Source: Thalassospira australica
Lineage (GTDB): Bacteria > Pseudomonadota > Alphaproteobacteria > Rhodospirillales > Thalassospiraceae
Assembly: GCF_000763295.1 (NCBI RefSeq)
Contig: NZ_JRJE01000001.1
Location: 62,001-126,000 of the forward strand
Reading direction: 5' to 3'
DNA: 64,000 nt
The notes below the pieces were generated by a model. The model searched no databases. It was not told where the DNA came from and saw nothing but the letters and a program-made list of their open reading frames with translations. A program made the position numbers and the translations under genes. Below are positions 44,904 to 53,793 of this stretch, piece after piece; position 1 is the first letter of the stretch, and each line of letters starts with the position of its first letter.

Positions 44904-46391
44904 CTATGCCTTGTAGGCCGCGCACACGTATTTGAGTTCGGTAAATTCTTCGAGACCATGGCGCGATCCTTCGCGGCCAAGACCGGATTGCTTGACCCCG
45001 CCAAACGGGATCGGTGCGCCGGTAATCTTCACGCAGTTAAGAGCAACCATACCGTATTCCAGCGCATTTGAAACACGTGCGGCACGGTCGTTGTCCCTGG
45101 TCAGCAGATAAGCCGCAAGCCCGTATTCGCTGTCGTTGGCTTTGGCGACGACTTCGTCTTCGGAATCAAAGGCCATGACAGGTGCGACCGGACCAAAGGT
45201 TTCCTCGCGGTAGATCTGCATGTCGCTTGTGACATCGGCCAGCAGGGTCGGCGCATAGAACAGCCCGCCCATTGTCTTGCCGCCGGTCAAAACCCGTGCG
45301 CCCTTTGCCCGGGCATCGGTGACGTGCTCTTCGCATTTGCCAACCGCGCGGTCATGCATCAGCGGGCCGATTTCAACATGTTCCTCGATGCCATTGCCAA
45401 CGCGCAGATTGGCGATCGCCTTGGCGTATTTATCAAGGAAATCGTCGTAAATACCGCGCTGAACAAAGATGCGGTTTGCTGCGAGGCAATCCTGCCCGCT
45501 GGTGGCGAATTTGGCATTGAGCGCATGTTCAACCGCTTCATCGAGATCGACATCATCAAAGACGATGAACGGCGCATGACCACCGAGTTCCATCGACATT
45601 TTCTTGATGGTCTGTGCGCCCTGGGACAGGAGCAAACGGCCAACTTCGGTCGAACCAGTAAAGGACAGGGCGCGGACTTCGGTATTGCCGCAAAGCTCAC
45701 CCACCACCGGGTTCGGATCGCCGGTGACGATGTTAAACACGCCAGCCGGAATGCCGGCACGTTCGGCCAGTTCGGCCAGTGCGGTGGCGGAAAACGGCGT
45801 TTCGGTGGCCGGACGGACAATCATGGTGCAGCCTGCTGCCAGTGCGGCGGCGGCTTTACGTGTGATCATGGCGCAGGGGAAGTTCCACGGGGTGACCGCG
45901 GCGGTGACGCCAATCGGCTCACGCTTGACCGTCATGTTGCGACCCGGAAGGTGCGATGTGATGTTTTCAACATTCACCCGTTTGGCTTCTTCGGCGTAAA
46001 ATTCGACAAAGCTTGCGGCGTAATCAATCTCGCCGCGGGATTCGTTGATCGGCTTGCCCTGTTCAAGCGTCATGAGCAGGGCGAGATCTTCCTTGTTTTC
46101 GATCAGAAGATCATGCCAGCGACGCAAAGCGGCACTGCGTTCCTGGGGCAGAAGGGCTGCCCATGTCGGGAAAGCTTCCCGGGCAGCCGCGATGGCCTTG
46201 CGGGTTTCGTGAACGCCCATGTTCGGAACGGTGCCGATGAAGTTGCCGTCAAACGGGTTGGTGACTTCGATCACCTGAAGGTTGTCAGCCGAGCACCAGC
46301 GACCATCAATATAGGCATGTTCGCGCAGCAAACGCAGATCGGAAAGCTGGCTGAGCGATACGCAACGCTGTTCCTTTGATTGTGCCGTCAT
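44904..46391 (-). CDS. doeC: Aspartate/succinate semialdehyde dehydrogenase of ectoine degradation
   Basis: 495-residue aldehyde dehydrogenase of the GabD type. Catalytic Cys302 lies in SGQDCLAANR, the general base Glu is in MELGGHAP, and NAD-binding GSTEVGR is present. By position it is DoeC (Ssd), which oxidises aspartate semialdehyde to aspartate; by sequence it could equally serve as succinate semialdehyde dehydrogenase. ATG 46391 follows AGGAGG. It is the first gene of a doeC-doeD pair with a 45-base gap. Confidence 0.88.
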   Translation of the reverse strand: MTAQSKEQRCVSLSQLSDLRLLREHAYIDGRWCSADNLQVIEVTNPFDGNFIGTVPNMGVHETRKAIAAAREAFPTWAALLPQERSAALRRWHDLLIENKEDLALLMTLEQGKPINESRGEIDYAASFVEFYAEEAKRVNVENITSHLPGRNMTVKREPIGVTAAVTPWNFPCAMITRKAAAALAAGCTMIVRPATETPFSATALAELAERAGIPAGVFNIVTGDPNPVVGELCGNTEVRALSFTGSTEVGRLLLSQGAQTIKKMSMELGGHAPFIVFDDVDLDEAVEHALNAKFATSGQDCLAANRIFVQRGIYDDFLDKYAKAIANLRVGNGIEEHVEIGPLMHDRAVGKCEEHVTDARAKGARVLTGGKTMGGLFYAPTLLADVTSDMQIYREETFGPVAPVMAFDSEDEVVAKANDSEYGLAAYLLTRDNDRAARVSNALEYGMVALNCVKITGAPIPFGGVKQSGLGREGSRHGLEEFTELKYVCAAYKA

Positions 46392-46571
46392 GGTGGCCTC
46401 CTTCCTTAAGCTTGGCGCGGGTTGCGCGAAGCATGTCATTGAACTGGGAGGAAGGTAGCAGCAGGCGTTCAGAGGAGGTGACCGAACTCGGCGCCATTTG
46501 ATGCGTTTTTTTTGGCCCGAGGTGGCAAAATCGATGTGTTTTTTCTGCCAGATGCGACAAACCGCAGAAAA

Positions 46572-46817
46572 TCAGTCTTTTGGGCTGTCGAGGTAGTTTT
46601 GCACTTCGCGTTTCTGACGACGTTTTTCCAACACGGTACGAATGATGATCACCGCAAAGAAAAGGACAACAACGCTGGTCGTCATTGGAAATGCAACCGG
46701 GATGCCGACAATGAACAGCAACCCGCCAATGATGCTGCCGCCAACAAGGGCAGCAAAACCACCAAGCATGATAACGGCAAGCACGACGGCAAGCAGGATG
46801 GAGGCGATCTTATTCAT
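46572..46817 (-). CDS. Small hypothetical membrane protein
   Basis: 81 residues with three hydrophobic segments in the first 60 and a charged tail (RTVLEKRRQKREVQNYLDSPKD). I do not recognise the family. It begins 43 bases after the stop of the large ABC gene on the same strand, so it may be the last gene of that unit. The ribosome site is weak, so its reality rests on the membrane-protein composition. The opposite-strand frame shows no such pattern. Confidence 0.55.
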   Translation of the reverse strand: MNKIASILLAVVLAVIMLGGFAALVGGSIIGGLLFIVGIPVAFPMTTSVVVLFFAVIIIRTVLEKRRQKREVQNYLDSPKD

Positions 46818-46859
46818 AAAGGATCAAGTCTTGTTTCTGATCACGGTCGGGTACTGAAG

Positions 46860-49800
46860 TTAGCCATTGTTGCGGGCTGCTGACAGCTGTTTGGTTGTCT
46901 GATCAAGGCGATCGGCAAGAACACGGATCAGCTGATTGGAAACCGCCTGGTCCTGTCTTACCAGACCAAGGAATTCGGCCTTATCAAGTTTCAGGACTGT
47001 CATGTCTTCAACTGCACGGATCGTGGCCGAGCGCGGCGCATCAACAAGCAGGGCAATTTCACCAATGACTTCCTTGGGATGAACATCACGCAGTTTCAGG
47101 GTTTGGTGTTCATCGGTGGTCAACCAGATTTCGCCGCGTCCGGAAATGACAATATAGGCCGCATCGCCCGGATCGCCCTGTTTTACCAGAACCTCACCAT
47201 GTTTGAATGTCAGGCGCGGACTGGTAAAGGCAAGCAGCTTGACGACACTTGGATCAAGACCGGAGAACAGCGGAATGGTACGCAGCAGGCGGACCTCCTG
47301 ATCGATGTCGCCACCGGTTGCAGAGCTTTCTTCGTCGGGTTCGTCGGTGTCGGCAGCACTGTCATCAGCGGTGCTTTTGCGTTTGACCAGCTTGCCATTG
47401 GACATGTGCAGCAATGTGTCAAACTTGTCGCTATCATGATCATCATCATCGACCCAGACCAGACTGGTATGATCGGTTTCGCCGGTCAGGTAGTTGACGA
47501 TGCTTTCGCGGGTTTCGCGGTCAAGCGCAGATAGACCTTCGTCAATGATGAGAAGATCAGGATTTTTGATCAGGGCACGGACCAGGGCGATCTTCTGGCG
47601 CAATGTCTGTGACATCCGGCTGCCGCCGACGCCAACCTGACTTTCAAGGCCCAGTGCAACCAATCCTTCGTAAAGTCCGCCTTCATGGGCGATCTCAAAC
47701 AGGACTTCGCCGACCCGTTCTTCGGAATTCGCACGGCCATAGGCAAACCGACCAAACAGCAGGTTGTCAAGGATAGGTGCGGCCGGTGCGTATCCATCGG
47801 TTTCAAAGAAGTCGATATATTTTGCCAGTTCTTCTGGCAGGTTGGAGCGGACCTTTGGGCGGGCCTGCAAGACAAGTTCGCGGAAGTCATCATCAATCAC
47901 ACGCAAACGGTGACGTGCCGGGGTCAGATGCATCGCAACATCAAGAAGCTGCAACTGGTCTTCCTTGCGCATATCATCAATTGCGACACCGTCGGTCCGG
48001 CGCAGGATGTTTTTGACTTCGGGAATTTCATCAGCCGAGACAAAGCTGTAGCGATCAAAGAATTCGTGCCCCGGCGGCAGGCCGGTAAACAGTTCGATCA
48101 TCAGATCAAGCGTTTCACGGCCCATCGTGACCATCTTGTCGTACAGGCCGTTTTCGCGCAGGCTGTTTTGCATATAGGGATGCGACAGGAAGTCGAACCG
48201 CTTGAATTCCGTGCGTGACGGTGTCCCGAACATCAGGTTCACGCCAACCGGTGCGTTGTCGTTGTATTTTTCAAAGTCGTAGGGTTCGACAAGGTCGGAC
48301 AACTGACGTTCGGCAAGGATTTCCTTAAGGCGCGGACGGACATCAAGCACCGACTGCACAAGATCGGGGCGCTCATCGGGGCGGATACGGCGCTGAAGAC
48401 CGATGCGATAGATATCACGATCAAGGCCGACGACCTCAAGCAGCCGCATCAATTCGCGCTGCAGGTCATCGCGTGATTTAAAGCCCGGCCCGACATAATC
48501 GACCCAATCGGCTGATGGATCATAGGGGATGTTGCCCGAAAGTTTGATCTCGTCATACATTTCGCGGGTCAGTTTCCACGGAAGTTCTGCCGGATCGGAA
48601 AGTTCAATCACATCAACAAATTTCGGGTCGGGGAAAGCCGCTTCGTCAGAGCTTGTCGACAGGGTTGTTGCAATGGCCTTGCCCGATTTCCTCTTTTCGG
48701 GCGCGGGAGTGTCATTGTCACCAGATGGCGCGATTGGTTTGGCATCGTCACTGTTGGCATCAATGATGATCGGACGGTGTTTCAAGCCATAAAACAGGTT
48801 GTCGGATATGCTGCCGTTAAACAGATATGCATCCGCCCCGACATAGGCCAGACGTTGCCCGACCACAGCCGCAGGCAGGCGCGATGCATCAAGGTCGTTA
48901 AACTGGATGCGTCCGTCGGTGGGATCAAGGATACGGGCCAGAAGACGGGCCAGTTGCGATTTGCCGCTGTCTGATGATCCGATCAAAAGCGCCTTGCCCG
49001 GCAGGGGCATGTTAAAGGACACGTTTTCGACCACGCGTGTGCCGTCATCATCGGTCCATGAAAGCGCGCTGACATCAAGCGGGCCGGTCAGGGCCGGTGA
49101 TGTAGTTGCATTGAGCTGATGTTCGGGGGCAAGGTCGGACAGTTCAAACTGTTCGTGAAGCTGTTCGTATTTGATCCGCGCATCTGCCAGACGCTGGTAA
49201 TAGGCCAGAAGTTCTTTCCAGGGGGCGGACATATCCTTATAGGCGGCAAGGGCTGCCACCAGTGCGCCGAAGCTAAGGTCGCCTGTGATCACCAGATAAC
49301 CGCCAATCGAATAGAAAAAGAACGGGGTGATCTGGGCGATGAAATTGTTCAGGAACTTGATAAAGAATTTTCGATAATAGATTTCCTTGCGGATATCGAA
49401 AATGCGCCCCAGACGCTGGGTGAAATGGGTCAGCTCGAACCCTTGCGTTTCGTTGGCGCGAATATCGGTCGCGCCGCCAACGGCTTCACCGATATGCTCA
49501 GACATGCGCCGCACGTTCTGAACACGCTGTTTCCCCAGAAGATTGACGCGTTTTTGCAGTTTCGGGATCAAATATCCCTGCAAGGGATAAAAGGCGATGG
49601 CCGCAAGGCCCATCAACGGATCCTGAATGAAGATAAAGGCAGAAATCGTAATCAGGATGCCGCCCTGATAGAGCGGCAGTGAAATTGCCTCGCCAAAGAA
49701 ACCGCCAAGCGGTTCGGCTTCGGCGGTGATCATGGAAACAATTTCGCCCTGACTTGTTTTGCGAAAATGCGGAACAGGAAAGCGCAGAACCCGATCAAAC

Positions 49801-50117
49801 AGCAAATAGCGCAACCGGCGCAAAAGCCGTTCGGCCATCACGCCGCGATAGACGTTGATGAAATACTTGAAGCCGCCATTGACAAAAACAAGGGCAAGGA
49901 AAACCCCCGAGAGCGCGAACAGATATTCGACCTGCGTCATTGAAACGCCGGCAAAATCATAAGGCGCGCCAGCACCACCGATGGCCTCGTTGACGATCTG
50001 TTTGGGCAGGTCGAGCGAGTAATACAGGAACGGGAATGACGCCAGCGTGATCACTGTCAGAATGATCTGCTGCAGCCGGCTATGTCGCCAGATATAGGCA
50101 AAAACCGATTTGGGCAT
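46860..50117 (-). CDS. Giant ABC exporter-type protein with ATPase insertion and cyclic-nucleotide-binding domain
   Basis: 1085 residues. Residues 1 to about 320 form an ABC exporter membrane domain with about six segments. The ATPase begins near 350, with Walker A IGSSDSGKS near 380. The C-loop normally follows Walker A by about 110 residues; here MSQTLRQKIALVRAL is near 835 and Walker B LLIIDEGLSALD near 859, so about 340 residues are inserted. The signature MSQTL is far from LSGGQ. Two DNLxxG motifs (SISDNLFYG and ILDNLLFG) flank the insertion. Residues about 940-1070 are a CRP-like cyclic-nucleotide-binding domain (KQGDPGDAAYIVISGRGEI, VIGEIALLVDAPRSATI). I use ATG 50117; a GTG two codons upstream is possible. 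The substrate is unknown; it may respond to cAMP or another nucleotide. Confidence 0.85.
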   Translation of the reverse strand: MPKSVFAYIWRHSRLQQIILTVITLASFPFLYYSLDLPKQIVNEAIGGAGAPYDFAGVSMTQVEYLFALSGVFLALVFVNGGFKYFINVYRGVMAERLLRRLRYLLFDRVLRFPVPHFRKTSQGEIVSMITAEAEPLGGFFGEAISLPLYQGGILITISAFIFIQDPLMGLAAIAFYPLQGYLIPKLQKRVNLLGKQRVQNVRRMSEHIGEAVGGATDIRANETQGFELTHFTQRLGRIFDIRKEIYYRKFFIKFLNNFIAQITPFFFYSIGGYLVITGDLSFGALVAALAAYKDMSAPWKELLAYYQRLADARIKYEQLHEQFELSDLAPEHQLNATTSPALTGPLDVSALSWTDDDGTRVVENVSFNMPLPGKALLIGSSDSGKSQLARLLARILDPTDGRIQFNDLDASRLPAAVVGQRLAYVGADAYLFNGSISDNLFYGLKHRPIIIDANSDDAKPIAPSGDNDTPAPEKRKSGKAIATTLSTSSDEAAFPDPKFVDVIELSDPAELPWKLTREMYDEIKLSGNIPYDPSADWVDYVGPGFKSRDDLQRELMRLLEVVGLDRDIYRIGLQRRIRPDERPDLVQSVLDVRPRLKEILAERQLSDLVEPYDFEKYNDNAPVGVNLMFGTPSRTEFKRFDFLSHPYMQNSLRENGLYDKMVTMGRETLDLMIELFTGLPPGHEFFDRYSFVSADEIPEVKNILRRTDGVAIDDMRKEDQLQLLDVAMHLTPARHRLRVIDDDFRELVLQARPKVRSNLPEELAKYIDFFETDGYAPAAPILDNLLFGRFAYGRANSEERVGEVLFEIAHEGGLYEGLVALGLESQVGVGGSRMSQTLRQKIALVRALIKNPDLLIIDEGLSALDRETRESIVNYLTGETDHTSLVWVDDDDHDSDKFDTLLHMSNGKLVKRKSTADDSAADTDEPDEESSATGGDIDQEVRLLRTIPLFSGLDPSVVKLLAFTSPRLTFKHGEVLVKQGDPGDAAYIVISGRGEIWLTTDEHQTLKLRDVHPKEVIGEIALLVDAPRSATIRAVEDMTVLKLDKAEFLGLVRQDQAVSNQLIRVLADRLDQTTKQLSAARNNG

Positions 50118-50219
50118 TCGCACGTCCCACCTTTTTGTTCGGAACCATTGTGTTCCGGGCGCTCGTTTTTGTTTGGGCAGGGTCAGGACCCTGATGCAGA
50201 TTATGATCCGGAAGTCTGA

Positions 50220-50999
50220 TCAACCAAGATCAAAACTTTGTTCCGGGTCAATGAACCCGCAAAAACCGTCCGCCTGAGCGTCGGGCTTGTCATACGCCTG
50301 ATAATGATAGAGCCACATTTTGGCCTTTACGTCGTCGGGCAGGGTAACGAGTTGATCGTAATGTGCATGTACCCCTGAATGCCGGGGGCCCAATTCGCAA
50401 TCCTGAAAGATGATATCGGCCTTTTTGTAGAAGGGCATATGGTCTTTGGGATTGAAAATCGCATCTGTTGTCAGGAAAAAGGATGTGTTTTTGCCATGCG
50501 CAAACAAGGCATAGGAGAACATCGTATTTTCAGGGGTTACAACGTGCGGGGCGGGAATGATATCAAAATGCATGCCCTGCCAGTCAAAGCCGTCCTTGGT
50601 GGTGAGCGGTACAACATCGAAATACGACGACAGTTCGCTGTTGCCATGATCGCTGGTTTCCAGCCCGCCGCGCAAGGAATGTTCCCATAGAGGTTCAAGC
50701 AATTCCTTAACCGCCAGCAGTTTCGTGCGGTGACCGTCAAAGACGAAATAATTGGCAAGCGCCATCCATTCCAGACCCCCGATATGATCGGAATGCAAAT
50801 GGCTGATATAGACGCCCTCAAAGTCATTTGGCATATGACCAAGGTTGCGCAGCGAGTGGCGCGCATCTGAACCGCAGTCAATCAGCAGGCGCTGCGGTGT
50901 ATCGTTGCCTGACGGGGTGGTTTCCAGAACCATATTGCTCTGAAAGTTGTCGGCAGCCATGCAAAAGGCTGAACCTGTCCCCGCAAACGTAAGCTTCAT
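50220..50999 (-). CDS. MBL-fold metal-dependent hydrolase
   Basis: 259-residue metallo-beta-lactamase-fold protein. The zinc motif HLHSDHIGG (His67, His69, Asp71, His72) is intact, and later HVV, DAIF and HYQAY segments supply the remaining ligand candidates. The N-terminus LTFAGTGSAF resembles the RNase Z/PhnP branch. Substrate unknown. It stands as a single gene between the giant ABC gene and the sodium channel, with 100-130 base gaps. Confidence 0.88.
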   Translation of the reverse strand: MKLTFAGTGSAFCMAADNFQSNMVLETTPSGNDTPQRLLIDCGSDARHSLRNLGHMPNDFEGVYISHLHSDHIGGLEWMALANYFVFDGHRTKLLAVKELLEPLWEHSLRGGLETSDHGNSELSSYFDVVPLTTKDGFDWQGMHFDIIPAPHVVTPENTMFSYALFAHGKNTSFFLTTDAIFNPKDHMPFYKKADIIFQDCELGPRHSGVHAHYDQLVTLPDDVKAKMWLYHYQAYDKPDAQADGFCGFIDPEQSFDLG

Positions 51000-51127
51000 T
51001 CCCCGATCTCCCGATATTTTGTCGAAAGATTAGACGAGGTTCGGGGCGTTTAACCACCCCCTTTTATGAGGAAAGTTCTAATTTTTACCGACAGCCGTTT
51101 CTGACCGCCCGTCTTTGGGGATCACAT

Positions 51128-51949
51128 TTACTGGTTTTTTTCCGACGACGTATTCTCGGGAACCCGATTTTGTGCATCGGCAAGCTTGCCCATTTCGGCC
51201 CTGAGAGCGCGGAGTTCTGCCATGATTTCGGTGTGGTCAAGCTCGATCCCGTCGCGGGTTATGTTTTCTTCAACATCGACATGTGTGGACATGGCATCCA
51301 CGACAATCGCAATGAACAGGTTCAGGACCGCAAACGTCGTGATCAGGATAAACGGCACAAAGAAAAGCCACGCCTGCGGATAAGACTCCATCACCGGGCG
51401 GACAATTCCCATCGACCAGCTTTCAAGCGTCATGATCTGGAACAAGGAATAAAGCGACGCGCCAATGCTGCCAAACCATTCAGGGAAACCTTCACCGAAC
51501 AGTTTTGTTGCCATCACAGCCGACACATAGAACACCAGCGACAGCAGTGTCAGGACGGAAACCATGCCGGGAATGGCCCGCATCAGTGCTTCGACGACCT
51601 TGCGCATGGAAGGCACTGTGGAAATCAGGCGGAAGGCACGTAGAATACGCAACGCACGCAGTACGGAAAGGCCCTGACCGGCGGGCAGCAGCGTTATCGT
51701 GACGATGGTAAAATCGAAAATATTCCAGGCCTTCTTGAAGAAGGCCAATCGATAAACCGCAAGCTTCATCAACAATTCCACGACAAAGATCGCGACCGCA
51801 AGCTGATCAAGGAAATGCAGAACAGGACCGGCCATGTCCATGACGGTCGTCGATGTTTCCAGACCCAGGATCACCGCATTTATTGCGATGACGGCGGTGA
51901 TAAAGTTTTTAAAACGGTTGGATTCAACAATCCGGCGAAGAATGTTCAT
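51128..51949 (-). CDS. Bacterial voltage-gated sodium channel (NaChBac/NavAb type)
   Basis: 273-residue six-helix ion channel. S4 carries arginines every third residue (98, 101, 104, 107 in VLRALRILRAFRL). The pore filter TLESWSM at 174-180 is the filter reported for NavAb and NavMs and marks Na+ selectivity. S6 follows at about 197-218, and a C-terminal helix (HTEIMAELRALRAEMGKLADAQ, about 239-260) has the heptad pattern of the tetramer-forming coiled coil. ATG 51949 follows GGGAGG; upstream extension is unneeded. Roles in such bacteria include motility and salt or pH response. Confidence 0.95.
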   Translation of the reverse strand: MNILRRIVESNRFKNFITAVIAINAVILGLETSTTVMDMAGPVLHFLDQLAVAIFVVELLMKLAVYRLAFFKKAWNIFDFTIVTITLLPAGQGLSVLRALRILRAFRLISTVPSMRKVVEALMRAIPGMVSVLTLLSLVFYVSAVMATKLFGEGFPEWFGSIGASLYSLFQIMTLESWSMGIVRPVMESYPQAWLFFVPFILITTFAVLNLFIAIVVDAMSTHVDVEENITRDGIELDHTEIMAELRALRAEMGKLADAQNRVPENTSSEKNQ

Positions 51950-52030
51950 GATGCCTCCCGACCAAGTCGGAAATGGGCGCATCATTTTGCCGGATGTCAC
52001 CGACGGACAGACTGCGCCGGAAAATAACGA

Positions 52031-52066
52031 CAGGGCGCAGCACCGCTATCGGTGTCCTGCGCCCTG
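52031..52066 (-). terminator. Intrinsic terminator of accA
   Basis: Two-part stem: CAGGGCGCAG/CTGCGCCCTG (10 bp) with an inner CACCG/CGGTG (5 bp) and a 2-base bulge, followed on the minus strand by a T-rich tract. Ten bases beyond the accA stop. Confidence 0.88.
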
Positions 52067-52075
52067 AATGAGAAA

Positions 52076-53032
52076 TCAATTAAGGCCTTTGCGGCCCATT
52101 TCAAGGAACTTGTCACGGCGGCGTGCTTTAAGAACGCCACCTTCGACATTGTCCATGCTTTCAAGTGATTTGATGATGGCATCGCCAACCCGTTTGCAGG
52201 ATTCCTTGGCGTTACGCTGTGCGCCGCCAAGTGGCTCGGGGACAATCTCGTCAATCACGCCAAGCTGCAAAAGATCCTGTGCGGTCAGGCGCAGCGCTTC
52301 GGCCGCTGTTTTGGCTTCGTCACCAGAACGCCACAGGATCGATGCGCAACCTTCCGGCGAGATCACCGAATAGATCGAATTTTCAAGCATCAGAACGCTG
52401 TTGGCAACGGCAAGCGCAATCGCACCACCCGAACCACCTTCGCCGATGACAACCGATACCAACGGAACCTTGATATCAAGGCAGGCCTCGATTGAACGTG
52501 CGATGGCTTCGGACTGGCCACGTGCTTCGGCATCGGCACCGGGGAAGGCACCGGCGGTATCAACCAGAGTGACAACCGGAATGTTGAACCGTTCAGCCAT
52601 CCGCATCAGGCGAATTGCCTTGCGATAGCCTTCAGGACGGGCCGACCCGAAATTGTGTTTAACGCGGGTTTCGGTATCGCGGCCTTTTTCATGCCCGATC
52701 ACCATTACCGTGCGCCCCTGAAGACGACCAAACCCGCCAATAATTGCGGCATCTTCGCCAAACTGGCGGTCACCGGCAAGCGGGGTGAAATCTTCGAACA
52801 GGTTGGCGATATAGTCGGTGAAATGCGGACGATCAGGATGGCGCGCCACCTGGGTTTTCTGCCAGGGCGTCAATTTGCCATAGGTGCCTTGCAAGAGCTT
52901 TGTCAGCTTGTCTTGCAGGCGCGAGACTTCGTCTGCGATGTTGACTTCGTCATTGCCCGTCAGGTGACGGAGCTCTTCGATCTTGCCTTCAAGTTCGGCG
53001 ATCGGTTTTTCAAAATCGAGGAAGTTATGCAT
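52076..53032 (-). CDS. accA: Acetyl-CoA carboxylase carboxyltransferase subunit alpha
   Basis: 318 residues, the normal AccA length. It has the N-terminal helical region ([19 protein letters not shown]) and the carboxyltransferase core with [34 protein letters not shown] and GEGGSGGA. It transfers CO2 from carboxybiotin to acetyl-CoA with AccD in fatty-acid synthesis. It is a housekeeping gene transcribed alone here, with a strong terminator. Confidence 0.97.
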   Translation of the reverse strand: MHNFLDFEKPIAELEGKIEELRHLTGNDEVNIADEVSRLQDKLTKLLQGTYGKLTPWQKTQVARHPDRPHFTDYIANLFEDFTPLAGDRQFGEDAAIIGGFGRLQGRTVMVIGHEKGRDTETRVKHNFGSARPEGYRKAIRLMRMAERFNIPVVTLVDTAGAFPGADAEARGQSEAIARSIEACLDIKVPLVSVVIGEGGSGGAIALAVANSVLMLENSIYSVISPEGCASILWRSGDEAKTAAEALRLTAQDLLQLGVIDEIVPEPLGGAQRNAKESCKRVGDAIIKSLESMDNVEGGVLKARRRDKFLEMGRKGLN

Positions 53033-53237
53033 CAGGGCATCATATCCGACTGGGAAACAATGGAGCGGAACATAGTATATCGGCCCGCCACGTCAAGGGC
53101 TGAGGATATCGGGGGGCAAATTTTGCGTAACATGGCCTGCGTCTGCGTTCATGCCGGGCAGTCTGCACGTCGAAATGTCATACGTCCAGTATTCAGGCAG
53201 TATTTCAGATCACAGTGTTGGAGGCCAAGGTCGGCAG

Positions 53238-53606
53238 TCAGGCCGTTTCGCTTTCTGGCGATGGTTGTTTTGACAGCGCGTAGTAGGGCACGTGGGTCTC
53301 GCCCCAGTCTTTAAGTGCCAGAATGATGTCGCGCAAAGTTTCGCCCTTTGGCGTCATGCTGTATTCAACGCGCGGCGGCACTTCGGCATAGACTTCACGG
53401 TGCACCAGTCCATCGGCTTCAAGTTCGCGCAACTGGCGGGTCAACATCCGCTGGGTCACGCCGGGCATCATGCGGCGCAGCTCGTTAAAGCGTTTGGTGC
53501 CATCGAGTAGATGGAACATCACAACACCTTTCCACTTGCCGCCAATCACATCAAGCGCCCCCTCGACCGGGCAGCCGGGGCTTCTGTTGGGCGGGCAGAT
53601 ATTCAT
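53238..53606 (-). CDS. HxlR family transcriptional regulator
   Basis: 122 residues with the HxlR winged-helix pattern: CPVEGALDVIGGKWKGVVMFHLLDG, RFNELRRMMPGVTQRMLTRQLRELEADGLV, and Tyr-Ser-Met-Thr-Pro-Lys-Gly. ATG 53606 follows AAAGGAG; the longer frame upstream runs through the operator region. It is divergent from an NADPH-dependent oxidoreductase gene, the classic layout for HxlR control of a redox- or electrophile-responsive enzyme. Confidence 0.9.
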   Translation of the reverse strand: MNICPPNRSPGCPVEGALDVIGGKWKGVVMFHLLDGTKRFNELRRMMPGVTQRMLTRQLRELEADGLVHREVYAEVPPRVEYSMTPKGETLRDIILALKDWGETHVPYYALSKQPSPESETA

Positions 53607-53680
53607 CAGGTGTCTCCTTTGACGGCGTCGATATCGACGGGGAAGGCGCGATGCTGTTTCGTTTTCCGCAGAAAGTCGCA

Positions 53681-53741
53681 ATAGTATACAAATTGATACT
53701 ATATGCATAAATTGTGCGTACTTATCATAATCGTGATTATG
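53681..53741. promoter_or_regulatory. Two palindromes in the HxlR/oxidoreductase divergent promoter
   Basis: ATAGTAT-N8-ATACTAT (53681-53702) and CATAATC-GT-GATTATG (53726-53741), both perfect inverted repeats in AT-rich DNA. They are candidate HxlR-regulator sites controlling both genes. Confidence 0.65.
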
Positions 53742-53793
53742 GTCTATTTGTTTTGCATTCACAATTCAAACCTTTGATGAAAAGGATGCAGAA

